Of a stretch of 29,896 bases of DNA, positions 1 to 7,796 are shown in pieces. The DNA is from CACORA01 sp044234625 (GTDB taxonomy: Bacteria > Planctomycetota > Planctomycetia > Pirellulales > UBA1268), in assembly GCA_044234625.1 (NCBI GenBank), contig JBIIIP010000027.1, positions 1 to 29,896 on the forward strand, given 5' to 3'. A program made the translations under genes and the position numbers. Positions within the stretch are counted from its first letter, which is position 1. Each line of letters opens with the position of its first letter. Under the pieces are notes generated by a model, which had not been told where the DNA came from, did not search any database, and saw nothing but the letters and a program-made list of their open reading frames with translations.

Positions 1-1
1 T

Positions 2-58
2 GACGTCTTCCAATCGTCGCCTGACGAGCTGCCTGCGATCGACATCCACTCGCTGTGA
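2..58 (+). CDS. C-terminal end of an unidentified gene (partial)
   Basis: The window opens inside a reading frame that ends in TGA at 56-58. Its last residues read DVFQSSPDELPAIDIHSL. Third codon positions are mostly G or C, as in the surrounding genes, which supports coding. Too little remains to name a family. Another frame is also open across this stretch, so the assignment is tentative. Confidence 0.35.
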   Translation, partial: DVFQSSPDELPAIDIHSL

Positions 59-541
59 GGCGGGCGTCGCCAATCGGCTGATCCCCGGCTCCGGAGAAGG
101 TCTGCGCCGGTCGCGAAAAACAGACCATTCCGAAGCGTGCCGGGGCCTGGGGATCCCCGCGACGACCGGCCCGGCGCGCACCAGTCAGCGACCAGACCAG
201 GCCCGACCGCGATTCACCGACCGGACAACGGTTGCGGAAGTGCCATTGACCGGGCTATCCTCTTCGTTTAAGCCAACGCGGGCGCTACGGCCGGTGCGTC
301 GGCCGCGGATCAAGCCGCTGACGGGGTGCCGCTGCCAACCGCCACGCCCCCGGCGACCGCACCCCAAAAGAAGGCGAAAAGGGGTGGCACAGAATCCGGC
401 ACGACTGTGGCACAAAATGCGGCACAGCAACTGCGCGTAGCCACTCGCAAGGTTTCGCACGGTTCGCCTGCAAACCCTTCACCCGTAGCCACTTCTGCGA
501 GTTCGTACGACGCGGTGCGAAACCCTTCGAAACCGAAAAAC
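59..541. other. Intergenic region between an unidentified gene and tRNA-Ser
   Basis: About 480 bases with no convincing intact gene. Several frames are open, but none gives a recognisable protein. The right half contains an imperfect 23-base tandem repeat and a frame that resembles the low-complexity tail of an integrase, both described separately. The side next to the tRNA is T-rich when read on the minus strand (a GTTTTTCGG stretch just beyond the tRNA 3' end), which could help end tRNA transcription. Confidence 0.5.
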
Positions 542-595
542 GGAGAGGGCGGGATTCGAACCCGCGGTCCAGCTTTTGACCGGACACGTCTTTAG
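272..595 (+). pseudogene. Possible remnant of an integrase C-terminal tail abutting tRNA-Ser
   Basis: After a TAA at 269-271 this frame stays open and ends inside the antisense of the tRNA-Ser gene, giving a GEGGIRTRG-type end. The segment before it is rich in Ala, Thr, Ser, Gln and Asn (for example GTTVAQNAAQQ). From memory, planctomycete tyrosine recombinases that sit against tRNA genes often have tails of this kind. No catalytic domain or start region is visible, so if this is an integrase only the end survives. It may equally be an open frame with no coding history, because GC-rich DNA has few stops. Confidence 0.22.
384..425. repeat. Imperfect 23-base tandem repeat
   Basis: Two copies start at 384 and 407. 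Each has the form GTGGCACARAATSCGGCAC, and they differ at two positions in this 19-base core. They lie about 120 bases beyond the 3' end of the tRNA-Ser gene, where integrated elements often leave attachment-site debris. No function can be assigned. Confidence 0.5.
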
Positions 596-630
596 CAAAG
601 ACGCGCATTCGACCACTCTGCCACCTCTCC
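542..630 (-). tRNA. tRNA-Ser (anticodon GCT)
   Basis: The minus strand folds as an 89-nucleotide class II tRNA. The acceptor stem is GGAGAGG paired with CCTCTCC. The anticodon stem CGTCT/AGACG encloses the loop TTGCTAA, giving anticodon GCT, which decodes AGC/AGU. A long variable arm follows, and the T loop reads GGTTCGAATCC. The length and extra arm fit serine. CCA is not encoded. Confidence 0.95.
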
Positions 631-718
631 GGTCGCTCGAAAAATCCCCATGGACCGGGGACGCGTCGAGAGGTCTATTCTGGACTTCCACAGGCGGCTA
701 CGCAAGGAGGCGTTTCGC

Positions 719-1996
719 ATGATGATGGTTCCCCGTCTGGCAACCTGTGCGTTGCTGGCAGTCGCGCTGGCCGTGCTCGCCCCACCCCTGGCCGCGGCCG
801 AATTCATGGCGGCCGCCCACGCCAGCATCACCGCCGCCGACGCGTCGCGGCACGTGGCGGCGCTGGCCGACGACTCCTTCGAAGGCCGCGAAGGCGGTTC
901 ACGCGGCGGCCGCGCCGCCGGGGCCTACATCGTCAACGCCCTCGAACCGCTCGGCTTCGAGCCGGCCGGCGACAATGGCGGCTATTACCAGCCCTTCGGC
1001 AGCATGCGCAACATCCTCGCGGTGGTCCGCGGCAGTGATCCGGCGGTGGCGAATGAACTCGTCATCATCAGCGCGCACTACGACCACGTCGGCTACGGCA
1101 ATGCCAGCAACAGTTACGGTCCCTTCGGCTTCGTGCACAACGGCGCCGACGATAACGCCTCGGGCGTGGCCGGGCTCATCGAGGTGGCCGAGGCCCTGCA
1201 CAAGCTCCCCTCGCGGCCACGGCGGCCGATCCTCCTCGCCTTTTGGGACGGCGAAGAAAAGGGCCTCCTCGGCTCGTATCACTTCGTGCGGGTGCGGCCA
1301 CAGGCGGTGGCTGATTGCGCGATCGCCTTTTGCATCAACCTCGACATGATCGGCAGGCTCCGCGGCCAGCGGCTGGAAGTCTACGGCGGCCGCACCGCTG
1401 CCGGCCTGCGGTCTTTCGTGGTCGGCCACAACAATCGTGCCGGCACCGAGCCACTGGACCTGTTCTTCGATTGGCGGGTCGACCCCGATTCGGATCACTA
1501 CTCCTTCATCCAAGCCAAGATCCCCACGCTGATGTTTCACACGGGGCTGCATGACAACTACCACCGGCCCAGCGACGACGTGCACCTGGTGAACTTCGCG
1601 GGCATCGAGCCGGTCACCCGGCTCACGCTCGCTTGCGCGGTGGCGCTGGCCGATGATCCGTCGCCGCCGCGCATGTTTCGTGACCAGTGCCGCGGCGAGA
1701 CGGATGCCACGCGCCGGGCGCTGGAGGCTGCCGCGACCGCCGGCACGCGAGGCCGCTGGGGGATCGGCACGCGGGGCGACCCCGCCGAGCCCCAGGCACC
1801 GATTGTGGTCCGCGTGGCCGGCGACTCCCCGGCTTCGCGGGCGGGCCTCATCGTCGGCGACCGTCTCCTCGAGATCGACGGCCAAGCCCTTACTGATCAG
1901 GCCGACATGGTGCGGCGGCTCGCAGATGCGAGCACCCAGGTGACCCTGGGGATCGAAAGGCGCGGAAAGCGGATGGAACTCCGAATGAACGACTGA
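719..1996 (+). CDS. Secreted M28-family zinc aminopeptidase with C-terminal PDZ domain
   Basis: A peptidase of 425 residues. The first ~27 residues form a signal peptide (hydrophobic core ending PPLAAAE), so it is exported. The M28 metal-binding pattern is complete: SAHYDH near residue 120, GADDNASG near 142, DGEEKG near 178, NLDMIGR near 208 and HTGLHDNYH near 280. M28 enzymes bind two zinc ions through these residues and remove N-terminal amino acids. The last ~65 residues (SPASRAGLIVGDRLLEIDG) are a PDZ domain, probably for substrate binding or regulation. The start is set by AAGGAGG at 704-710, eight bases before ATG 719; an in-frame upstream ATG at 650 would spoil the signal peptide. It ends 3 bases from a convergent gene. 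Confidence 0.93.
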   Translation: MMMVPRLATCALLAVALAVLAPPLAAAEFMAAAHASITAADASRHVAALADDSFEGREGGSRGGRAAGAYIVNALEPLGFEPAGDNGGYYQPFGSMRNILAVVRGSDPAVANELVIISAHYDHVGYGNASNSYGPFGFVHNGADDNASGVAGLIEVAEALHKLPSRPRRPILLAFWDGEEKGLLGSYHFVRVRPQAVADCAIAFCINLDMIGRLRGQRLEVYGGRTAAGLRSFVVGHNNRAGTEPLDLFFDWRVDPDSDHYSFIQAKIPTLMFHTGLHDNYHRPSDDVHLVNFAGIEPVTRLTLACAVALADDPSPPRMFRDQCRGETDATRRALEAAATAGTRGRWGIGTRGDPAEPQAPIVVRVAGDSPASRAGLIVGDRLLEIDGQALTDQADMVRRLADASTQVTLGIERRGKRMELRMND

Positions 1997-1999
1997 CGC

Positions 2000-2262
2000 T
2001 CAGTCGTCGTCCTCGTCGTCCTCTTCATCCTCGTCTTCTTCTTCCCAGTCCTCGTCTTCTTCTTCCCAATCTTCTTCTTCCTCGTCCTCTTCTTCCTCTT
2101 CCTCCTCGTCGTCTTCCTCGTCTTCTTCATCCTCGTCTTCGACTTCCTCCCACTCGTCGTCATCTTCGAAGTCGTCGTCTTCCTCGTCGTCTTCCTCTTC
2201 CTCCTCGTCGTCATCGTCTTCGAAGTCGTCGTCTTCGTCCTCTTCGTCCTCTTCCTCTTCAC
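2000..2262. repeat. Low-complexity polypyrimidine/polypurine tract coding for the acidic tail
   Basis: On the plus strand this stretch is almost entirely TCC, TCG, TCT and TTC triplets, so one strand is nearly all pyrimidine over ~260 bases. It encodes the Asp/Glu tail of the minus-strand protein. Such tracts are prone to slippage and can form triplex DNA, so the length may vary between strains. Confidence 0.75.
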
Positions 2263-2419
2263 GGGCGGCGACGATCGCGGGGTCGGAGAGGCCGAAGGGA
2301 AGGTCGGCCGTGGCGTCGAACAAAGCCTCGGCTGCAAGCAGTTCGGGCAGTTCGCTCCAGGAGAACACGTCGGCGGTCAACATGTCTTGATGCCCTCTGG
2401 GGCCCACGGCAATCGTCAC
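2000..2419 (-). CDS. Extremely acidic low-complexity protein, function unknown
   Basis: A 139-residue protein. The first ~50 residues are ordinary (MLTADVFSWSELPELLAAEA, then a DPAIVAARE stretch). The remaining ~85 are almost only Asp and Glu, broken by a few Phe, Trp and Val, with short imperfect repeats such as DDDFEDDD and EEDWEEEDED. The start is GTG 2419 because GAGGAGG lies at 2427-2433 on the minus strand; a later in-frame ATG begins MLTADVF. The tail should be disordered and strongly negative. Polyacidic tails are known in histone- or DNA-mimicking, metal-binding and chaperone-like proteins, but nothing here selects among these. The protein is real on RBS and N-terminal grounds; its role is unknown. 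Confidence 0.7.
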   Translation of the reverse strand: MTIAVGPRGHQDMLTADVFSWSELPELLAAEALFDATADLPFGLSDPAIVAAREEEEDEEDEDDDFEDDDDEEEEEDDEEDDDFEDDDEWEEVEDEDEEDEEDDEEEEEEEDEEEEDWEEEDEDWEEEDEDEEDDEDDD

Positions 2420-2426
2420 GGCAAAA

Positions 2427-2433
2427 CCTCCTC
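2427..2433 (-). promoter_or_regulatory. Ribosome binding site of the acidic-protein gene
   Basis: GAGGAGG on the minus strand, seven bases before GTG 2419. It is the reason for choosing GTG over the downstream ATG. Confidence 0.7.
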
Positions 2434-2681
2434 GGGAATGTTCGTGTCGGCAGGGGAACGAGCGATCGCACACCACGATCGGCATTGTTCGACACCAACG
2501 TGAACGTTTCTCACGCCACTTCTGTACCCGATCACGCGGAAACGTCCAACTCGGCGTCCAAAAAACTCGTCCCACGCGCGCGGACGGCGTTGGTTTCGGC
2601 CCGAAATTGCCAGAAGTTTCCCCCCGACACGGGCGAGCCGCAAGCAGCGGGAAAGTGCTGATTTTTCGCTGGTTTCCCGGA

Positions 2682-3458
2682 TCACGCCCCGGCGGTGGAG
2701 GCATCCGGCGTTTCGTCGACGGCTGTTGCCATCGGTGGCAGGTCGTCGAGGCGAGCGAGCCCGAAGGCGTGCAGGAAACGGCGCGTCGTGTTGTAGACGT
2801 GGGGCCGCCCGAGATCCTCCGCCCGGCCGCCGACGGCAATGAAATCCCGGTCCAGCAACTGTCGCAGCATCTCCTCGCAGCCCACGCCCCGGATCGCCTC
2901 CACCTCCGCCCGCGTGACGGGCTGGCGGTAGGCGACGATCGCCAGGGTTTCCATCGCGGCGGTCGACAGTCGATTTTCGGCGGGTGTCTCCAGGAGCCTG
3001 CGCACCCAGGGGCCGAACGGCCCGCGGGTGAGCAACTGGTAGCCGCCGGCGATCTGTTCGACGCGGAAGGCCGAGGCCGATTCGACATGCAACCGTTTCA
3101 ATTCCTTGAGGAGCGATCGCGCGCGGGTGCCATCGGCAAGTCGGGCGAGCTTGGCGAGCCGGCGCACCGAAAGTGGTTCGCGGGCGAGATACAGGACGGC
3201 TTCCACGCGGGCCAGTTCATCGGAGCGCCGATGGAGGCCGGGCGCGACCGCTGTTTCCGCGGCGGCCGCCCGCTGGCGCAGGCCGCGCGCGGACCGCGGC
3301 CGACGTCGCCGGGGCACCGGCTTGGCGGCGATCGGCGGCGTCCAGACCCGCAAGTGCGTGGAGCGTGAGCCGCCGATGGTGGTTGCCGTCCGCGTGCCTC
3401 CGGCCGGCCGGCTGCGGCGGCGGGCGAACAGAGCGGGCGTTGTCCGTGAAGGCTTCAA
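2682..3458 (-). CDS. scpB: Segregation and condensation protein B (ScpB)
   Basis: ScpB is the dimeric winged-helix partner of ScpA in the SMC condensin that compacts and segregates chromosomes. The C-terminal ~180 residues carry the family pattern: ARVEAVLYLAREPLSVRRLA (first winged helix), VEQIAGGYQLLTR, then METLAIVAYRQPVTRAEVEAIRGV (second winged helix), and GRPHVYNTTRRFLHAFGL. The N-terminal ~70 residues are rich in Arg, Pro and Ala (SRTTPALFARRRSRPAGG), an extension that I recall in planctomycete ScpB. The start is uncertain: TTG 3458 lies just before that extension with a weak RBS, TTG 3353 is an alternative, and the frame stays open further upstream. scpA is not in the window. Confidence 0.85.
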   Translation of the reverse strand: MKPSRTTPALFARRRSRPAGGTRTATTIGGSRSTHLRVWTPPIAAKPVPRRRRPRSARGLRQRAAAAETAVAPGLHRRSDELARVEAVLYLAREPLSVRRLAKLARLADGTRARSLLKELKRLHVESASAFRVEQIAGGYQLLTRGPFGPWVRRLLETPAENRLSTAAMETLAIVAYRQPVTRAEVEAIRGVGCEEMLRQLLDRDFIAVGGRAEDLGRPHVYNTTRRFLHAFGLARLDDLPPMATAVDETPDASTAGA

Positions 3459-3508
3459 AAGGTCACTCGTACCCGGGCCGTTTGGAGTGGGTTGGTGCCG
3501 CGCAATGC

Positions 3509-4321
3509 TCAAAGGGGGGTGGCGGGTGCCGCCTGCTGCCGCGTCCATGCCTCGACCTGCTCGACGAGCGACTGCATGGCCGCTCCGCGGTCGGGGCCCC
3601 TGCCATGGAACATCCGCTGCAATTCGCCTGCCGGATCGACGTTCATTCGACAACTGGCGACCGAGCCGGCGGAGCCGTTGCCGAGCGGATGGCACTCGAC
3701 TCCGAAAGCTCCCAGATCGGCCAGCTTCTGCAGGGCGGCCGAAGGGTCGGCACCGGCCGCCGGCGGGTCTGGCGCCACGTGCGGGGCCACCGCTTCCTGC
3801 GGCGCGGGCGCCGCCCACGATTGGTGCGGGGGTTCGGGTGCCGACGCCGCAGGGGGCGAAGGGGCCTGCGAAGCAGCCAGCCGGCTCGGCACTTGTTCGG
3901 AAACGAAGCCCTGTTCAACGGCTCGCGACGTGGCCAGCGGCACGGCGAGGCCGTTGCCCTGCGCGGGCACCATCGGCACGATCGCATTCGCGGGGGCCAG
4001 CGACACCCGCGGCATCACGACTCGCGCGGGCGGCGGGACGCTGGCGGCCGCGGGCGCGGGTTCCGGCGTCGGTTGCTGCGGTGGCGGGGCGGTGGGACGG
4101 GGCGACTCCATCGCGGCAGCCGCCACGAAAGGGCTCTCCGCCGGCGGCTCTGCGGCCGCGGAGGAAAACAGCCTTCCCAGCGCGTTCACCGCGTCGTGTG
4201 CCGGAATCCACACGCGCTGTCGCAGCGTGGCCCGCAGGTCGGCCGGCAAGCGATGGGAAAACATCGCCAGACCGGGCACGACCACCAAACAAGCCAGGAG
4301 AATGCACGTGCGAAACGTCAT
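3509..4321 (-). CDS. Membrane-anchored Pro/Ala-rich protein with small conserved C-terminal domain
   Basis: A 270-residue protein. Residues ~3-20 (RTCILLACLVVVPGLAMF) form an uncleaved anchor or signal peptide. Residues ~50-195 are a Pro/Ala-rich linker that should be extended and disordered. The last ~65 residues look like a folded domain: LQKLADLGAFGVECHPLGN, a CRMNVDP segment and AMQSLVEQVEAW. I recognise this layout from conserved hypothetical proteins of planctomycetes but know no function. ATG 4321 places the hydrophobic segment at the N-terminus; upstream in-frame ATGs exist, and no start has a strong RBS. It lies 50 bases upstream of scpB on the same strand. Confidence 0.7.
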   Translation of the reverse strand: MTFRTCILLACLVVVPGLAMFSHRLPADLRATLRQRVWIPAHDAVNALGRLFSSAAAEPPAESPFVAAAAMESPRPTAPPPQQPTPEPAPAAASVPPPARVVMPRVSLAPANAIVPMVPAQGNGLAVPLATSRAVEQGFVSEQVPSRLAASQAPSPPAASAPEPPHQSWAAPAPQEAVAPHVAPDPPAAGADPSAALQKLADLGAFGVECHPLGNGSAGSVASCRMNVDPAGELQRMFHGRGPDRGAAMQSLVEQVEAWTRQQAAPATPL

Positions 4322-4455
4322 GACACGACTCGTCGCCCGACCCGCCAATGCCGGCGGACGGCGGAGCATGGATGGAGGAAAACCTGAACCTGATCGCACC
4401 GAAAGGTAGCGATCAGCCCCGCCTCCCACAATTCAAAAATACCGCCCAAAGGGGT

Positions 4456-5454
4456 TCACTTTTCCCCCTTCGGCGTTGAGGCCGGCAGTCCCGGCTCGAC
4501 CACGATGCGGCGGTTTGCCGGATCACCAGCAAGCGTGGTCGGGTCGAAATGGGCCACGCCCGGCGCAAATTCGATCGCCACGCGCTGCCGTGCCGCAAGC
4601 ACGATGCCACGGAGCAATTCCTGCGAGAGCAACTGCTCGACCTGCGGTCGGATGTCGAAAAGGTCAACGGTGCCAGGCTGGATCACCGTCACCATCACCA
4701 GATGCACACCGGATGGGGTGACGAAGGGCCGCGAGATCTCCCCCTTGGCAAGCGCGAACGCCTGCCTGGCAAATTCCTCGTACATCGCGCCGTGCCGGGG
4801 GAACCCCCCGACATCGCCGCCGCGATGGCGGCTCGGGCCCGACGAATACCGCTTCGCGGCCTCGGCAAACGACAGGCTCCCGCGGAGGATTTCGCGGCGG
4901 ATGCGGTCCGCGCGAACCAGCGTTTGCGACACGGCCTCCTCGCCTGGTCCCGACGGCGGCCGGAGCACGATGTGGCTGGCGCGCACGAGCGTGCCATCGA
5001 GGTCGCGTCGCCGCTGCGCGAATGCCGCTTCCACTGCCGCAGGCGTGAGTTGCGGCGCGAGGAGCCGATTGATGCCGATGTCGAGCTTGATCCGCTCGCG
5101 CAGGTCCTGCTCGGTGCGATCACCACGCCGCAGAAACTCCTCCATGCTCACCCCTTGAAGTTCCAGGTCGGTGCGGATCTGCTCGAAGGCCTTGTCGACC
5201 TCTTCCGGGCCGACCTCGATCCGCGCCCGCTTGATCTCCGCACGGATCAACCGCTCGTCGACCAGCGATTCGATCACCTCGGCCTGGATGCCGAGCGGGG
5301 CCTCGGCAGCCCGTGGATCACCGGTCCTTTGCCGCACCCTGGCGTCGAGCTCGGCACGCAACACGGACTCTCCGTCGACCCGTGCCGCGACCACGGCATC
5401 CGCTCCGTTGCCCGGCGCCGCTGCCACGACCACGCAGCACAGTGTGACGAGCAC
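4456..5454 (-). CDS. PpiC/parvulin-type peptidyl-prolyl isomerase, exported (SurA-like)
   Basis: A foldase of ~332 residues. After an N-terminal hydrophobic segment (VLVTLCCVVVAAAP) comes a helical SurA_N-type region (RVDGESVLRAELDARVRQR, then SLVDERLIRAEIKRARI). The rotamase domain spans roughly 185-290: VRASHIVLR, SLSFAEAAKRYSSGPS, GGDVGGFPRHGAMYEEF and GEISRPFVTPSGVHLVMV. Parvulins speed cis-trans proline isomerisation, and exported ones help fold envelope proteins. The start is uncertain: GTG 5454 gives a signal peptide without a basic N-region, while CTG 5475, overlapping the upstream stop as CTGA, gives a better hydrophobic core but a rare start codon. It sits directly behind the 5472-6494 gene, suggesting co-transcription. 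Confidence 0.87.
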   Translation of the reverse strand: MLVTLCCVVVAAAPGNGADAVVAARVDGESVLRAELDARVRQRTGDPRAAEAPLGIQAEVIESLVDERLIRAEIKRARIEVGPEEVDKAFEQIRTDLELQGVSMEEFLRRGDRTEQDLRERIKLDIGINRLLAPQLTPAAVEAAFAQRRRDLDGTLVRASHIVLRPPSGPGEEAVSQTLVRADRIRREILRGSLSFAEAAKRYSSGPSRHRGGDVGGFPRHGAMYEEFARQAFALAKGEISRPFVTPSGVHLVMVTVIQPGTVDLFDIRPQVEQLLSQELLRGIVLAARQRVAIEFAPGVAHFDPTTLAGDPANRRIVVEPGLPASTPKGEK

Positions 5455-5471
5455 CGCGAACGCCGTGGCGA

Positions 5472-6494
5472 TCAGCGGTCCGCCGCGGGCAGGCCCACGC
5501 CGCGGACCGCGAAGTCGAAGGGCACCTCGTGGATGGCCATCGGCAGCCGCCATTGCAGCCGCAGCCCCGCGGGCGAGCGGGCATGTGGCACCACGAAGGT
5601 CGCGCGGGCGGTGAGGCCCCGCTGCGACCGCGCGATGATCGTCTGGTCGATCCGCGCCAGCGGCCGGCCATCCGCGCCGAACACTTCCATTGGACACTCT
5701 GCGAGCCAGGAGCGATGCGATGCCAAGGCCTCCGTGTCTTCATCGTACGCCACCCGCGCCGTGACCAGAAGCCGCCCTTCGTGGACGACGGCCTCCTCGA
5801 CGCCGGCGGTCGTCCCGGCGACGGTCACGGAGCGCAGCCGCGCATCGTCGAGGGAGAGCACGAAATCATGCGGCCGCCCGGCCAGCCACAGCCGCAGCGT
5901 GCCGCGCAGGACACCCAGCGATTCGAGAGGATGATCGGGCTGCAGGAACACGAGCGGCAGATCGACGGCCGTGGTTCCCGGCAGCATCGCCGGCTCGACG
6001 GCCGCAAGGCGTTGCGCCGCGGGCAGCGCCTCGCCCGCCGGGCCTTCCGCGACGACCGACGCCACGGGCAGCCGGATGACGACCGGGTGGAGGGGCTCCT
6101 TCCAGGAAGCGCGAAGCACGACCCGCACGTTCCGCGGCGAGGTGCCCGCCGGCTCCACCCGGGCGACGGCCACGCCGAGCGTGGCCAGACCGTCCTCGAC
6201 CGTCTGCAGCGTCGCGGCATCCTCGAGCGCCCGCTGGATCGTCCGCAGGCGAAAGGCCGCTTCGCCATGGGCCGTCGCCCGGGCGGCGACGATCGCCGGC
6301 AGGGCCGCCGGCCCCGCTTCCACCAGCCGGCGCTCGGCCGTTTCGCGCCGGCTCAGCGATCCCGCGTTCAGGTCGCGCACGAGGCCGGCGATGGCGGCCT
6401 CATCGAGATCGGCGGCCAAGCATCCGACGCTGCCCGTCACCAGTGACGCGCAGAGCACGACCGTTGACGGGAGCAGTCTCGATGAGGCGCACAT
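5472..6494 (-). CDS. Secreted protein of unknown function, in operon with the prolyl isomerase
   Basis: A 340-residue protein with an export signal (LLPSTVVLCASLVTGSVG, then CLAAD; a lipoprotein cleavage at this Cys is possible but the lipobox is weak). Residues ~28-85 read like a helical-repeat segment (IAGLVRDLNAGSLSRRETAE followed by LPAIVAARATAHGEAAF), resembling a single HEAT-type unit. The rest is beta-rich with no motif I recognise. ATG 6494 puts the signal peptide at the N-terminus; no clear RBS is seen. It is the first gene of a pair with the PpiC isomerase, so the two may act together in the envelope. It is divergent from the glycosyltransferase at 6624. Confidence 0.7.
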   Translation of the reverse strand: MCASSRLLPSTVVLCASLVTGSVGCLAADLDEAAIAGLVRDLNAGSLSRRETAERRLVEAGPAALPAIVAARATAHGEAAFRLRTIQRALEDAATLQTVEDGLATLGVAVARVEPAGTSPRNVRVVLRASWKEPLHPVVIRLPVASVVAEGPAGEALPAAQRLAAVEPAMLPGTTAVDLPLVFLQPDHPLESLGVLRGTLRLWLAGRPHDFVLSLDDARLRSVTVAGTTAGVEEAVVHEGRLLVTARVAYDEDTEALASHRSWLAECPMEVFGADGRPLARIDQTIIARSQRGLTARATFVVPHARSPAGLRLQWRLPMAIHEVPFDFAVRGVGLPAADR

Positions 6495-6623
6495 CCGCGA
6501 TTGTCCAGGGCCGGGTCGCTCCGCCGGCACGGGGATTCTCACCACCCGTCAGCCGCGCAACAATGGTGCCGCGCCGGAGCACGGGAGAACTGTGCTCCGG
6601 CTGCGTGGCTTGCGGTGGACACC

Positions 6624-7796
6624 ATGGCGCGGATCGCGATCAGCCTGTGCGGTGAGGGGCGTGGCCACGCCACCCGCGTCGGCACGCTCATCGAGCACCT
6701 CGCGAGCGACCACGAACTGCTCGTCTACACCTCGGGCGACGGCCATGCGTTTCTCGCCGACCAGTTCGGGGTCGGCCATCCGCGATTGCGGCTGGAGAAT
6801 ATTCCGGGGATCGTCTTCCAGTACACGGGCGGCCGGCTCGATGTTATGCGGTCGATTGCGGCGGGGCTCGACTACCAGGCCCGGCTGCTGGGGCCGCTCG
6901 TCGATCGCATGATGGGCGACATAGAGGCTTTTCAGGCCGACCTGGCGATCACTGATTTCGAGCCGGCGCTGCCGCGGGCGGCGAGCCGCCATGGCATCCC
7001 GCTGGTGAGCATTGACCACCAGCACTTTCTCCTGGCCTACGACCTCGACTCGCTGCCGTGGTCGCTCCAATGGAACGCCTGGTTCATGAGCCATGCCGTG
7101 TGGCTGTATGTGGCCGAGGCCACCGACACGGTCGTCTCGGCATTCTTCCAGCCGCCGCTGCGCCGCGGCTGGGAGCACGTCGTGCAGGTGGGGCCACTGG
7201 TCCGCACGGCGATCGCGCGGGCCGAGTCGCGGGACGAGGGGTTCGTGCTCTCCTACCTCCGCCGCCACACGCCATTCTCGGCAGTCGAGTCCCTCGCCGA
7301 ATGCGGCATGCCGGTGAAGGTGTATGGCCTCGGCCACCGGGAGCATTTCGGCAATGTGTCGTTCCACGCGATCGACGACCGGCGGTTCGTCGATGACCTC
7401 GCAGGCTGCCGCGCCGTGGTCGCGGCCGCAGGAAATCAACTCATCGGCGAAGCGCTGCATCTCGGCAAGCCGCTCTTGGTTTTGCCGGAACGGGCCCACG
7501 CGGAGCAGCTCATGAACAGTCACTTCCTGGCCGGCATGAACTGCGGCGAGTTTGCGCTCGTGGAGGAAATCACGGCGGAACGGGTGCGGAAGTTTCTCGG
7601 CGGGAGCGAACGTTTTGCCCCAGCCCTCGCGGCGTTGCGGGGCCGGATGGACGGCACAGCCGACGTCTTGCGGGTGATCCGTCACCGCCTGAATCACCCG
7701 CAGCAAATGGGCGGCTTGTTCGAGCCGCGGGTCACTGCGGCAGCAGCCGCACGATCGCCGGCAGCAGCGCCCGCATCGCCCGGCCCCGATGGCTGA
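6624..7796 (+). CDS. MJ1255/VC2487-like glycosyltransferase (GT-B fold)
   Basis: A 390-residue protein that begins MARIAISLCGEGRGHATRVG, the N-terminal glycine-rich motif of the MurG/UDP-glycosyltransferase-like MJ1255 family. The C-terminal half has the donor-binding pattern of GT-B enzymes: FVDDLAGCRAVVAAAGNQLI followed by GEALHLGKPLLVLPERAHAEQ. The acceptor and product are unknown. The ATG at 6624 starts exactly at the conserved strand. The last ~22 residues (Ala/Pro-rich, from about 7732) lie antisense to the end of rdgB and look like an extension gained by read-through rather than part of the fold. No other sugar-transfer gene is next to it. Confidence 0.82.
   Translation: MARIAISLCGEGRGHATRVGTLIEHLASDHELLVYTSGDGHAFLADQFGVGHPRLRLENIPGIVFQYTGGRLDVMRSIAAGLDYQARLLGPLVDRMMGDIEAFQADLAITDFEPALPRAASRHGIPLVSIDHQHFLLAYDLDSLPWSLQWNAWFMSHAVWLYVAEATDTVVSAFFQPPLRRGWEHVVQVGPLVRTAIARAESRDEGFVLSYLRRHTPFSAVESLAECGMPVKVYGLGHREHFGNVSFHAIDDRRFVDDLAGCRAVVAAAGNQLIGEALHLGKPLLVLPERAHAEQLMNSHFLAGMNCGEFALVEEITAERVRKFLGGSERFAPALAALRGRMDGTADVLRVIRHRLNHPQQMGGLFEPRVTAAAAARSPAAAPASPGPDG

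Noticed and set aside
542..630. Open frames reading through the tRNA on both strands, with GEGGIRTRG-type peptides
   Set aside because: These are translations of the tRNA-Ser gene or its complement, not independent proteins; only the possible integrase tail upstream is kept, at low confidence.
2607..4430. Long plus-strand open frames over scpB and the proline-rich gene
   Set aside because: They are Arg/Pro/Ala-rich antisense shadows of GC-rich minus-strand genes and show no family motif.
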